A stretch of DNA of 64,000 nucleotides. Origin: a bacterium HR28. Its GTDB lineage: Bacteria; Chloroflexota; Chloroflexia; Thermomicrobiales; Thermomicrobiaceae. The position numbers and the translations under genes are program-made. Shown here in pieces: positions 38,490 to 46,381 of this stretch. How positions within the stretch are numbered: position 1 is the first letter of the stretch; each line of letters opens with the position of its first letter. The notes under the pieces are model-generated. The model saw only the letters and a list, made by a program, of their open reading frames with translations, ran no database searches and had not been told where the DNA came from. The stretch is taken from contig BEIE01000001.1 in the NCBI GenBank assembly GCA_002898255.1, forward strand, positions 62,001 to 126,000, given 5' to 3'.

Positions 38490-38501
38490 GGAGGAATTCC
38501 C

Positions 38502-38753
38502 ATGGCACAGCTGAGTGCGCGACGCGTTAACCCATTCGCCCGCTTTATGGCCAGCGGCGCCGGGCGTCTCCTGCGGATCATCGTCGGCCTCGTCCTCATT
38601 CTGATTGGCCTCCTCTTGGTCAAGGGCACCTGGGGCTGGGTCATCGCGGTGATTGGTCTGGTGCCACTTGCCGCTGGCATCTTCGACTTTTGCATCCTGG
38701 GACCACTCTTCGGCGCTGGTTTTTGGGGACGAGACATCCGCGGTCGGGGTTAA
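38502..38753 (+). CDS. Small membrane protein (DUF2892/YgaP-like)
   Basis: 83 aa with two hydrophobic segments, GRLLRIIVGLVLILIGLLLV and GWVIAVIGLVPLAAGIFDFCILGPLF, matching the two-helix YgaP C-terminal membrane domain (without its rhodanese half). Strong GGGAGGAA site before the ATG. Within the sHdr operon it may anchor the complex at the membrane or move a sulfur species; this is inference. Confidence 0.75.
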   Translation: MAQLSARRVNPFARFMASGAGRLLRIIVGLVLILIGLLLVKGTWGWVIAVIGLVPLAAGIFDFCILGPLFGAGFWGRDIRGRG

Positions 38754-38764
38754 GGAGCTGACTG

Positions 38765-39601
38765 ATGAGCCAGCCACTCCGCCCAAGCCACCTCATCAAG
38801 CCGAAGACCGGGCCGGACGACCCCGAGCTCCAGGAAACCCTGCTGGAAGGCCTCCAGCAGGTGGCCCCAGATGACATCCTCCAGCTGAGCCGAGAGCTAC
38901 AGACACGACGACAGCGTCTGCTACCGCTCTTGGCTACCCTGGTCTCAGGCGCACCAGTAGAAGCCAGCACAACGTCAGAGATCGCGACCGCGGTGACAGC
39001 AACTCGGAGGCAGGCGGAGGCAGCCCACAAACTCCTCGCGCGCCTGGTCGGCTGTCAGGAACTCTCCATCTTGTTGGCGGGCGAACTGTCCGATCCCTCC
39101 CGACTCTCACCGGAGCACGGCACTGGTCCGGTAGAGGAACGGCTGCGCACCTTCCTTATGGCCTGTGGCCAGACCGACCGCCGCCTGGCACTCGAGCTCG
39201 CGACGGGGCTCTTGCATCTTGCTGCTCCGCGGCGCTACTGGCTCTGGACGCGCTGGCTCTGGGACATTCAGCACGGGACAGGTATCCTGCCCCTCCTTGC
39301 CTCATCGACCCGCGCGCTGCAGGGCGACGACATTGGCATGCAGTACCGGCAACTGGGCGCAGTGATCGCGATGGGGACGGAGCTCGGGCGGAACAGCGGC
39401 CTGCTCCCACGCGAACTCGCCGACGATCCCGAATCCGGCCCGTTTGCCACCGACGCTTTCCTTGCCATCGCCTACAGCATCTACCTCTACGGCATCACGA
39501 ACTGGCGTCTCAGTCGGGAGTTCAACCGGCTGTTGCCGTCTCTGCCGGACTTAGCTCGCCGTCTTCTCGGCTTACCTCGGCCTGCCCTCACAATCGGATG
39601 A
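38765..39601 (+). CDS. shdrH: sHdrH-like protein of unknown function
   Basis: 278 aa, mostly helical, no signal peptide, no metal-cluster motif, only two Cys. No catalytic motif is recognised. It sits exactly where sHdr operons encode the conserved unknown protein sHdrH, between shdrA and the second Hdr C/B set, and is of similar size; the name rests on position and length rather than on sequence I can recall. Possibly an assembly or linker subunit. Confidence 0.6.
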   Translation: MSQPLRPSHLIKPKTGPDDPELQETLLEGLQQVAPDDILQLSRELQTRRQRLLPLLATLVSGAPVEASTTSEIATAVTATRRQAEAAHKLLARLVGCQELSILLAGELSDPSRLSPEHGTGPVEERLRTFLMACGQTDRRLALELATGLLHLAAPRRYWLWTRWLWDIQHGTGILPLLASSTRALQGDDIGMQYRQLGAVIAMGTELGRNSGLLPRELADDPESGPFATDAFLAIAYSIYLYGITNWRLSREFNRLLPSLPDLARRLLGLPRPALTIG

Positions 39602-39614
39602 GAGGAGTTCCGTG

Positions 39615-40916
39615 ATGGACCCAAAGTTGCAGAAAGTTGCCGAGGTCTGGGAACGCGACACCGCAATTGTGGAAGGGGTTGACATTTCCGGCCCCTGGAA
39701 CCGCATGTTCGGCCAGCGGGTGATCTGGGACTATACACCCGATCTCATTGAAGAGATCGCCCAGCTGCCAGGAGGTGAGTCATTCGCCTGGTGCTACCAG
39801 TGCGGCAAGTGCGTCCCCGTGTGTCCCGTCGACGTAGTTGGCGATTACGGCCCGCGCAAGCTCTATCGGCGCGCCCAGACGGGTATCAACTTGCTCGATT
39901 CTCCCGACCTCTGGCTGTGCACGACCTGTGCCAACTGCCTGCGGGTCTGCCCGAAGCTGGTCGACATGGTGCAGATCATGCCCGCAGCGCGGGAGCACGC
40001 CATGCTGACCGGGCGTGCCATTCCGGCCGAGTTGCAGGAGGCACTCGAGAACACCGCCAAATACGGGAACCCACTCGGCCAGCCGGCCCGCAAGCGAGAG
40101 GCCTGGGTGAAGGATGCCGGCGTCCCTGTCCCGATCCTCCACCAGATCCAGCGTCCGGTTGAGTGGCTCTGGTGGGTCGAGTGCTACCCCTCCTACCACC
40201 CACGGGGTATCGACGCTTCCATTGCCTTGGCCCGTATCTTCAACGCGCTCGGGCTCGACTTCGCGATTCTCGGCCGTGAGGAGAAGTGCGCTGGAGACTC
40301 CCAGCGCCTGGCTGGGGAACGTGGGCTCTTCGAGATGCTGGCAGAGGAGAATATTCGAACGCTTTCTAAGTACGAGTTCCAGCACATCGTGGTCACTGAC
40401 CCCCATGCACTCAACGCCTTCCGCAAGCACTATCCAAAGCTTGGCGGGCAGTACGACGTCTGGCACTATACGACGCTGCTGGCACGCGAGTTACCGAAGC
40501 TGCAGCCACTGCTGACCAAATCGTTACCCTACCGTGTGACCTTCCACGACCCCTGCTATCTGGGTCGCCACAACGGCGAGTACGACGCGCCGCGGCAGCT
40601 CATTCAAGCCTTGCCAGGGGTGGAGTTCGTCGAGATGCTCCGCTGCCGCGAGAACTCCTACTGCTGTGGTGGCGGTGGGGGCGGCATGTGGCTGGACAGC
40701 TTTGCCGCCGGCCACCAGCGTCGCCGTCTCTCTGAGGAGCGTGTCCTCGAGGCGGTCAGCACCGGTGCAGATACCTTGGTTGTCTGCTGTCCGTACGAAG
40801 TGTCGCGTTTTGAAGACGCCGCTAAGTCGACCGGTGTTGAAGGACGCCTGCGCGTGCGCGACATCGCGGAACTGTTGGCTGAGGCGATGGGACTGATTGG
40901 GGAGGGTGCCGCATGA
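39615..40916 (+). CDS. shdrB3: sHdr B3: fused HdrC2-HdrB2-type FeS protein
   Basis: 433 aa, two [4Fe-4S] motifs (CYQCGKCVPVCP near residues 60-71 and CTTCANCLRVCP near 102-113) followed by a CCG part: FHDPCYLGRHN and ENSYCCGGGGGGMW. This fuses what other sHdr operons encode as separate C2 and B2, and fits the so-called type II sHdr arrangement in which B3 precedes etfBA and emo. ATG 39615 preferred (GTG 39612 also possible), behind GAGGAG. Overlaps etfB by 4 nt. Likely bridge from sHdrA to EtfBA. Confidence 0.88.
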   Translation: MDPKLQKVAEVWERDTAIVEGVDISGPWNRMFGQRVIWDYTPDLIEEIAQLPGGESFAWCYQCGKCVPVCPVDVVGDYGPRKLYRRAQTGINLLDSPDLWLCTTCANCLRVCPKLVDMVQIMPAAREHAMLTGRAIPAELQEALENTAKYGNPLGQPARKREAWVKDAGVPVPILHQIQRPVEWLWWVECYPSYHPRGIDASIALARIFNALGLDFAILGREEKCAGDSQRLAGERGLFEMLAEENIRTLSKYEFQHIVVTDPHALNAFRKHYPKLGGQYDVWHYTTLLARELPKLQPLLTKSLPYRVTFHDPCYLGRHNGEYDAPRQLIQALPGVEFVEMLRCRENSYCCGGGGGGMWLDSFAAGHQRRRLSEERVLEAVSTGADTLVVCCPYEVSRFEDAAKSTGVEGRLRVRDIAELLAEAMGLIGEGAA

Positions 40917-41680
40917 CCATCGTAGTGGTGATGGAGCAGGTGCCAGACGTCGTCGAGGAGCTCGCGATTGCTCCCTCTGGCACCGACCTCGATCGCGACG
41001 CTGTCAGCTACGTGGTCAACGAGTACGACGACCACGCCTTAGAGGAGGCGCTGCTCTTGGCCGAAGCAACCGGCGACGAAGTCGTTGCGGTTGGTATCGA
41101 CACTACCGGTGAGCTTGATCAGGCACTCTACACCGCGCTGGCCAAAGGAGCACGGCGGGCGATCAAGCTCACCGGCGACTTTGAGGGAACGTGGCTCAGT
41201 ACGCGTGCCGCCGCTCGGCTGCTCGTTCCGGTGATCCAGGAACTCGAACCACGCCTGGTGCTCACGGGAGTCCAGGCTCCAGACGATTTGGACGGTCAGC
41301 TTGCGCCGACCCTCGCTGCCCTCCTGGGCTGGCCGCACGCCAGTGTGGTGATTGGCAGCCAGCTCGTGGACGGTGCGGTGCAAGTACGCAAGGAGCTCTG
41401 GGGCGGCATGACGATGACGCTCGAGCTGGAACTCCCCGCTGTCCTCGGGGTGCAGGCGGCGCGCCAAGCTCCTCGCTATGTGCCGATCAGCCGAGTACGG
41501 CAGGTGATGCGCGAGGCCAGTATTGAAACCCGCGACGTCGAAACACCAGGCGACCTCGCCCCCGCGATCATGCGCCTCCGCTTCCCAGAAGAAGCCGGCC
41601 AGGCCGAGATCCTGACTGGCAGTGCCAGCGAGATCGCCGACCGGATCATCGAACTCCTACGGGCACGCGGCCTACTCTGA
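40913..41680 (+). CDS. etfB: Electron transfer flavoprotein, beta subunit
   Basis: 255 aa. N-terminus MTIVVVMEQVPDVVEE, DRDAVSYVVNEYDDHALEEALLLAE, LVLTGVQAPDDLDGQLAPTLAALLGWPHAS: the standard EtfB layout, with the beta signature near 140-170 (VRKELWGGMTMTLELELPAVLGVQAA). Binds AMP or a second FAD. Clustered with shdrB3, etfA and emo it most likely carries sHdr electrons rather than beta-oxidation electrons. Confidence 0.93.
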   Translation: MTIVVVMEQVPDVVEELAIAPSGTDLDRDAVSYVVNEYDDHALEEALLLAEATGDEVVAVGIDTTGELDQALYTALAKGARRAIKLTGDFEGTWLSTRAAARLLVPVIQELEPRLVLTGVQAPDDLDGQLAPTLAALLGWPHASVVIGSQLVDGAVQVRKELWGGMTMTLELELPAVLGVQAARQAPRYVPISRVRQVMREASIETRDVETPGDLAPAIMRLRFPEEAGQAEILTGSASEIADRIIELLRARGLL

Positions 41681-41697
41681 GGTGGAGGGAGTCGACG

Positions 41698-42663
41698 ATG
41701 GCCCAGCGAATCGCAGTCTTGGTCGAACACCTGGAAGGCCAGCCGACGGATGTCACGTTCGAGTTGCTTGGCCTGGCGCGGCGCATCGCCAACACCAATG
41801 GAGCTCCGGTTGAGGCACTCCTTTTCGGGCAGGGGGTCCGGCATCTCGCGGAAACGATCCCGGCCGACCGCGTCGTGCTCGTCGAGGACCCCCGACTTCG
41901 TTACCTGACCCCGGAGGCGACAGCGGTCACCCTTGCTGCGCTCCTCCGTGCCGATCCACCGCGGCTGGCACTCATCCCCAACACTTCGCTCGGGATGGAC
42001 GTTGCCGCCTGGGTGGCAGCAGCACTCGACTGGCCGCTTATCGCCTATTGCGAGGGGCTTGAAGCACGTGACGGACAGCTGGTCGCAACCGCCCAGCTTT
42101 TTGGGGGCAAGATCCTCGCCGATGTGCGGATCGACGACCGGCCCACGGTGATCAGCGCACTTGCTGGCGCCTTTGCGGCCGATGCGATGCAACCGGAACC
42201 CCCGGGAACCATCGAGCGGCGAGACCCACCCTCCGAACTCGCGGCGCTCCACACGCGCTCCGTCGTCCTGGAACGACCGGAAGCGGCCGACGTGGATATC
42301 ACCCGCGCCGAAAAGATCGTCGCAGTCGGCCGAGGAATCGAAAGCAAGGACAACCTCGAACTCGCCGAGCAATTGGCACAGGCACTGGGCGCAGTGTTGG
42401 CCGCATCGCGCCCGCTGGTCGATGCCGGCTGGCTCCCACGCTCGCGGCAAGTTGGGAAGTCTGGACTCAAGGTCAAGCCCAAGCTCTACTTTGCGCTCGG
42501 TATCAGTGGCGCTCCCGAGCATTTGGAGGGAATGAAGGACGCTGAGCTGATCATCGCCGTCAATAAGGATCCCAAAGCACCGATCTTCAGCGTGGCCGAC
42601 TACGGAGTCGTTGCCGACCTGTTCGAGGTGGCCGAGGCACTCTTGGAGCGACTGGAGGGCTGA
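41698..42663 (+). CDS. etfA: Electron transfer flavoprotein, alpha subunit
   Basis: 321 aa. C-terminal FAD domain is intact: ASRPLVDAGWLPRSRQVGKSG, then VKPKLYFALGISGAPEHLEGM and IIAVNKDPKAPIFSVADYGVV. The GKSG FAD segment differs from the common GQTG, as in Etf proteins linked to bifurcating or specialised partners. GAGGTGGAGGGAG site. Acts with EtfB. Confidence 0.93.
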   Translation: MAQRIAVLVEHLEGQPTDVTFELLGLARRIANTNGAPVEALLFGQGVRHLAETIPADRVVLVEDPRLRYLTPEATAVTLAALLRADPPRLALIPNTSLGMDVAAWVAAALDWPLIAYCEGLEARDGQLVATAQLFGGKILADVRIDDRPTVISALAGAFAADAMQPEPPGTIERRDPPSELAALHTRSVVLERPEAADVDITRAEKIVAVGRGIESKDNLELAEQLAQALGAVLAASRPLVDAGWLPRSRQVGKSGLKVKPKLYFALGISGAPEHLEGMKDAELIIAVNKDPKAPIFSVADYGVVADLFEVAEALLERLEG

Positions 42664-42667
42664 CGCC

Positions 42668-44710
42668 GTGCTGACGACATCGGAACGGATCGCTTTCGTT
42701 CTCATTGCCCTCGCTTCGCTCCTGCTCACCGCGCACGGTGTCTCCCGCATCGTGCGCGCGATTGCCCGCGGTCAGGGCCGTCCGAACTGGGGGATCTTCT
42801 TCCGCCGCGTCATCCCGGTGAGTTTGGATATTCTACTCCAACGGCCGATCTTCCGGACACGCCCGTTTGTCTCACTCCTGCACGCGGGCGTCTTCTTTGC
42901 CTTTGTCTTCTACGGACTAGTCAATATTTTTGATCTCGCCGAAGGCTTTATCGGTTTTAGCACGCTCCACCGGGGCGGTATCGCCGCCCTGTACAACCTT
43001 ATCGCCGACCTTCTGAGTGTGGCGGCGCTCGCCGGCATGTTGGGACTACTGATCCGGCGCTTTGGGCTGCGGCCGTTCCGCTTCAACGAGCGCGTCCTGC
43101 TCCTGCCAAGTGTCCGTTTCGGCATCTCACGTGACTCGGCGATTGTTGGCGGCTTCATCCTCCTCCACGTCGGCTCACGCTGGATCGGCCAAGCGGTACG
43201 CGTGGCGGAGAGTGGCCGCCCCGACTGGAGCCAGCCGACGGCGAGTCTGGTCGCAACACTCTTCCATGGCTGGAACGAGGCAGCCCTCACGATGGCAAGT
43301 CACGTGACCTGGTGGCTTGCGCTGGGGCTTATCCTGGCCTTCCTCCCCTATTTCCCTTACTCGAAACACATCCATCTCTTCATGGCGCCACTCAACCTGA
43401 TCCTCCGGGAAGCGCGACCACTTGGTCAGCTTGAACCGCCGACCAGTAGTGACGGAACCCTCGGCGCTGAGCGCCTCGAGCAGCTCCGCTGGTATCAGCT
43501 TCTCGACGCCTACGCCTGCATCATGTGCAATCGCTGCCAGGATGTTTGTCCGGCCCACGGTACAGGGCGAGCCTTAAGCCCAGCGGCACTCGAGATTAAC
43601 AAGCGGTACTACCTCAACCGCAACCTCGCGGCCTTCGCCGGAGGAGCCACTTCTCCCCCGCTCTTAGAGATCGCAACGTCTAAGGAAGCTGTCTGGTCCT
43701 GTACCACTTGTGCTGCCTGCGTGCGCATCTGCCCGGTGGGCAACCGCCCGATGCTCGACCTCATCGACATCCGGCGCGCACTGGTGAACCGCGGCGACCC
43801 ACTTGACCCCAATCTCCAAAGCGCCCTGGAAAGCCTTGCCCGGTATGGGAACTCCTTTGGCAAACCAGCCCGCCAGCGTGCTCGCTGGGCCAAGGAACTT
43901 CCCTTTACGATCAAGGACGCGCGGAAGGAGCCGGTCGAATATCTCTGGTTCGTTGGTGACTTCGCTTCCTTCGACCCACGGATGCAGGAGAACACGAAGA
44001 CAGTCGCACAGCTCTTCCACGCTGCTGGGCTCGACTTCGGGATCCTCTACGAGGACGAGCGGAACGCTGGCAACGATGTGCGACGGGTCGGCGAGGAAGG
44101 CTTGTTCGAGATGCTCGTGGAACAGAATCTCGCCGCCCTTGAGAAAGCGCAGTTCCGCGCCATCGTCACCACCGATCCCCATACCTATAATGCGCTCAAG
44201 AACGAGTATCCAGCGTACGGCTTTCGAGTACCGGTCTACCACTATACCGAAGTGCTGGCCGAACTCCTCGAGCGGGGGGCGCTGCGCGTCCAGCAACCGC
44301 TACGGGCAGCGGTGACCTATCATGACCCCTGCTATCTTGGCCGTTACAACCGGATCACTGCAGCACCACGCCGCATCATCCGGGCACTCGGCCTGGAGCT
44401 CCGTGAAATGCCGAGACACGGTGAAAACACCTACTGCTGCGGGGCCGGCGGCGGCCAGATCTGGATGGACAGCGGCGGACAAGAACGGCCAAGTGAGCAG
44501 CGTATCCGTGAGGCAGTCGCGCTGGGAGACGACCTTCGCTACTTTGTCGTTTCCTGCCCCAAGGACATGGCGATGTACAGCGATGCGGTGAAGACGACCG
44601 GCTACGAGGGCCGGCTCACCGTCATCGATGTGGCACGACTTGTCGCCAGTGCCGTCAGGATCGACGGTCTGGAGCCGGAAAGCATACCGGTCGAGTCGGA
44701 GGCCCGATGA
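42668..44710 (+). CDS. emo: Membrane FeS oxidoreductase, EtfAB:(mena)quinone oxidoreductase type
   Basis: 680 aa. N-terminal about five transmembrane helices resembling the NarI/nitrate-reductase gamma fold (haem b subunit), then two [4Fe-4S] motifs CIMCNRCQDVCP and CTTCAACVRICP and an HdrB-like CCG tail (YHDPCYLGRYN, NTYCCGAGGGQIW). This architecture is that of the membrane reductase that passes Etf electrons to menaquinone. GTG 42668 follows GGAGGG, 4 nt after etfA; the frame to 42611 overlaps etfA and is not used. It closes the electron route: sHdr to B3 to EtfBA to quinone. Confidence 0.9.
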   Translation: MLTTSERIAFVLIALASLLLTAHGVSRIVRAIARGQGRPNWGIFFRRVIPVSLDILLQRPIFRTRPFVSLLHAGVFFAFVFYGLVNIFDLAEGFIGFSTLHRGGIAALYNLIADLLSVAALAGMLGLLIRRFGLRPFRFNERVLLLPSVRFGISRDSAIVGGFILLHVGSRWIGQAVRVAESGRPDWSQPTASLVATLFHGWNEAALTMASHVTWWLALGLILAFLPYFPYSKHIHLFMAPLNLILREARPLGQLEPPTSSDGTLGAERLEQLRWYQLLDAYACIMCNRCQDVCPAHGTGRALSPAALEINKRYYLNRNLAAFAGGATSPPLLEIATSKEAVWSCTTCAACVRICPVGNRPMLDLIDIRRALVNRGDPLDPNLQSALESLARYGNSFGKPARQRARWAKELPFTIKDARKEPVEYLWFVGDFASFDPRMQENTKTVAQLFHAAGLDFGILYEDERNAGNDVRRVGEEGLFEMLVEQNLAALEKAQFRAIVTTDPHTYNALKNEYPAYGFRVPVYHYTEVLAELLERGALRVQQPLRAAVTYHDPCYLGRYNRITAAPRRIIRALGLELREMPRHGENTYCCGAGGGQIWMDSGGQERPSEQRIREAVALGDDLRYFVVSCPKDMAMYSDAVKTTGYEGRLTVIDVARLVASAVRIDGLEPESIPVESEAR

Positions 44711-45180
44711 ACGAGCACGTCGTCGAAGCGATCGCCCACGAACTCGCCCTCCGCTTCCGCATCTTGGCTCGGGCACTCGATCGCCTTGACCGGCTGGAGG
44801 GGGAACGGGACTTCGTTGGATGGCTTCGGCGGTTAGCAGCGGACCAGGACGTCTTGACCGAGCTCAGTACCACGCTAGTGCTGCACGCGCTGCAAGCGGC
44901 GGTGGAGGAAACACCTTACCGTCTGCTCCGCCTGTTGGACACCGACGAAGCGGTGTCACTGGCAACACTCTGCGAGCGGAGCGGCCTCGACCGGGCATCA
45001 CTGTACCTCTGGCTCGGGCGACTGGCACACGCGGGGCTCGTCACATTGGAACTCGAGGCAGAGTCGGTACGGTCGACGCCGCTGGGCCGAGTCCTGATCA
45101 GCTGGCTGACGGCTGTGATCGCCGAGACCCGGGGGCGGATTACCGAATGGCTCACGCTAATAGGGAGCGTCACGCCATGA
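44707..45180 (+). CDS. Small protein with a possible winged-helix domain
   Basis: 157 aa, mainly helical. Residues ~85-140 (SLATLCERSGLDRASLYLWLGRLAHAGLVTLELEAESVRSTPLGRVL) look like a helix-turn-helix plus wing as in ArsR/MarR-type regulators. The N-terminal half is helical and may dimerise. Overlaps emo and the next gene by 4 nt each. It could be the operon's regulator acting at the inverted repeat, or a structural partner; it lacks obvious sensor cysteines. Not a recognised family. Confidence 0.65.
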   Translation: MNEHVVEAIAHELALRFRILARALDRLDRLEGERDFVGWLRRLAADQDVLTELSTTLVLHALQAAVEETPYRLLRLLDTDEAVSLATLCERSGLDRASLYLWLGRLAHAGLVTLELEAESVRSTPLGRVLISWLTAVIAETRGRITEWLTLIGSVTP

Positions 45181-45470
45181 GCTTCACCTGCCCCTATTGC
45201 GGCCTACGCGCCGACCGGGGAACGATGCATGCGCACCTAGCGGAAGTGCACGGCGACCAGATCGCCTTCAGCCTGCATGAGCGCTCTGGATATACCATCG
45301 CCACTGTCACCTGCCTGCTTTGCAGTGCGAGCTGGGAGCAACCGATTCGCAAGGCGCGACGAGATCCGCGCTTTCTCGAGGAATACGCCTATGAAATCCG
45401 GCTCGTTCTCTTTGATCTGCTCTTGCACCACCTGCGCGGTGAGCATGGGGAAGGAGGAGGGGAACGATGA
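45177..45470 (+). CDS. Small protein with two CXXC...HX4H zinc-finger motifs
   Basis: 97 aa. Motif 1: CPYC at residues 5-8 with His16 or 18 and His23-25 region (MHAHLAEVHG); motif 2: CLLC at 46-49 and a late His pair in LLHHLRGEHG. Each has C-X2-C and H-X4-H, as in C2H2-type fingers, so two zinc sites are likely. ATG 45177 overlaps the previous stop. Role in a sulfur operon unknown: DNA binding, zinc or sulfur buffering are all possible. Confidence 0.7.
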   Translation: MSFTCPYCGLRADRGTMHAHLAEVHGDQIAFSLHERSGYTIATVTCLLCSASWEQPIRKARRDPRFLEEYAYEIRLVLFDLLLHHLRGEHGEGGGER

Positions 45471-45904
45471 GCGAAGTTCGCGGCTGCAAGATTCCAGAAG
45501 ATCTCTACTACTGGCCGGAGAAGCATGTCTGGGCCCGTCCGGAGCCGGACGGAACAGTAACGATTGGGATCACTGATGCAGCGCAACACCTGGCGAAGAC
45601 GATCATTAGCGTCACCCCCCGCGGAGTGGGGCGCAAAGTGCAACGTGGCAAGAGTGCCGGGACGCTCGAGAGCGGCAAATGGGTCGGGCCGGTGACCTCG
45701 CCAGTGTCGGGCGAGATCGTGGCAGTTAACGAGGAAGCGATCGCCAACCCCAAGCTGTTGAACGAGGATCCGTATGGGGCTGGCTGGTTCGCCCGTATTC
45801 GGCCAGACGACTGGAACAGTGAGTCACAGTTGCTCGTCACCGGCCCGCAAGCGGTCGAGGCCTACCGCCAAGTGCTCGAGCAAGAAGGGATCAGCTGCGC
45901 GTGA
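45467..45904 (+). CDS. lbpA: Lipoate-binding protein LbpA (copy 2)
   Basis: 145 aa GcvH-like. Lys71 in TLESGKWVGPVTSPVSGE is the lipoylation site. The N-terminus VRGCKIPEDLYYWPEKHVWAR has a conserved Cys7, and Cys144 is near the end (ISCA). No CXXC tail, unlike copies 1 and 3. Best match in layout to the LbpA of known sHdr operons. Overlaps the zinc-finger gene by 4 nt. Confidence 0.92.
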   Translation: MSEVRGCKIPEDLYYWPEKHVWARPEPDGTVTIGITDAAQHLAKTIISVTPRGVGRKVQRGKSAGTLESGKWVGPVTSPVSGEIVAVNEEAIANPKLLNEDPYGAGWFARIRPDDWNSESQLLVTGPQAVEAYRQVLEQEGISCA

Positions 45905-46365
45905 TGCAGGACGAGCGTGTCCGCGTCTATCGGGGGTGCATTATCCCGCTTGACCTCCTCTACGACGTCGAGCGCGACGTCTGGGTACGGCTGGAGGGAG
46001 AACAAGCCAGGCTCGGCATGACCGACCCCGCCCAGACCCGAGCAGGGAAACTAGTAGCGATCCGCTTCAAACGTCCGGGGACAGTCGTCGAGCGGGGGCG
46101 CGCCCTGGCAACAATTGAGAGCGGCAAGTGGGTCGGCCCCTTCCCCGCCCCTTTCCGCTGCGAGATTATCGAGACGAACCAGTCCGGCTTCGAGCGCGAC
46201 ATCCTCTTAGCCAACCGCGACCCCTACGGGGAAGGTTGGCTTCTCCTCGTCCGGCCGCTGGCCCCGGAGCAACTGGCCGACCTTCTGCCGGGCGAAGAGG
46301 CGTTCCAGCGCTACCGCCAGCGAATCGACGAATTGGGCCTCACCTGCTTCCGCTGCGCCGAATGA
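45904..46365 (+). CDS. lbpA: Lipoate-binding protein LbpA (copy 3)
   Basis: About 153 aa GcvH-like. The lipoylation Lys is in ATIESGKWVGPFPAPFRCE; a Cys12 lies in YRGCIIPLDLLYDVERDVWVR and a C-terminal CXXC in LTCFRCAE. Its N-terminal and C-terminal features match copy 1 rather than copy 2. GTG 45901 is also in frame; ATG 45904 overlaps the stop of copy 2 by 1 nt (TGATG). Confidence 0.9.
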   Translation: MQDERVRVYRGCIIPLDLLYDVERDVWVRLEGEQARLGMTDPAQTRAGKLVAIRFKRPGTVVERGRALATIESGKWVGPFPAPFRCEIIETNQSGFERDILLANRDPYGEGWLLLVRPLAPEQLADLLPGEEAFQRYRQRIDELGLTCFRCAE

Positions 46366-46381
46366 GTGAAAGGGGACACTC

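Noticed and set aside
34742-46365. Calling the three lipoyl carriers GcvH
   Set aside because: They have GcvH-type lipoylation sites, but Cys-containing ends and location in the sHdr operon mark them as LbpA.
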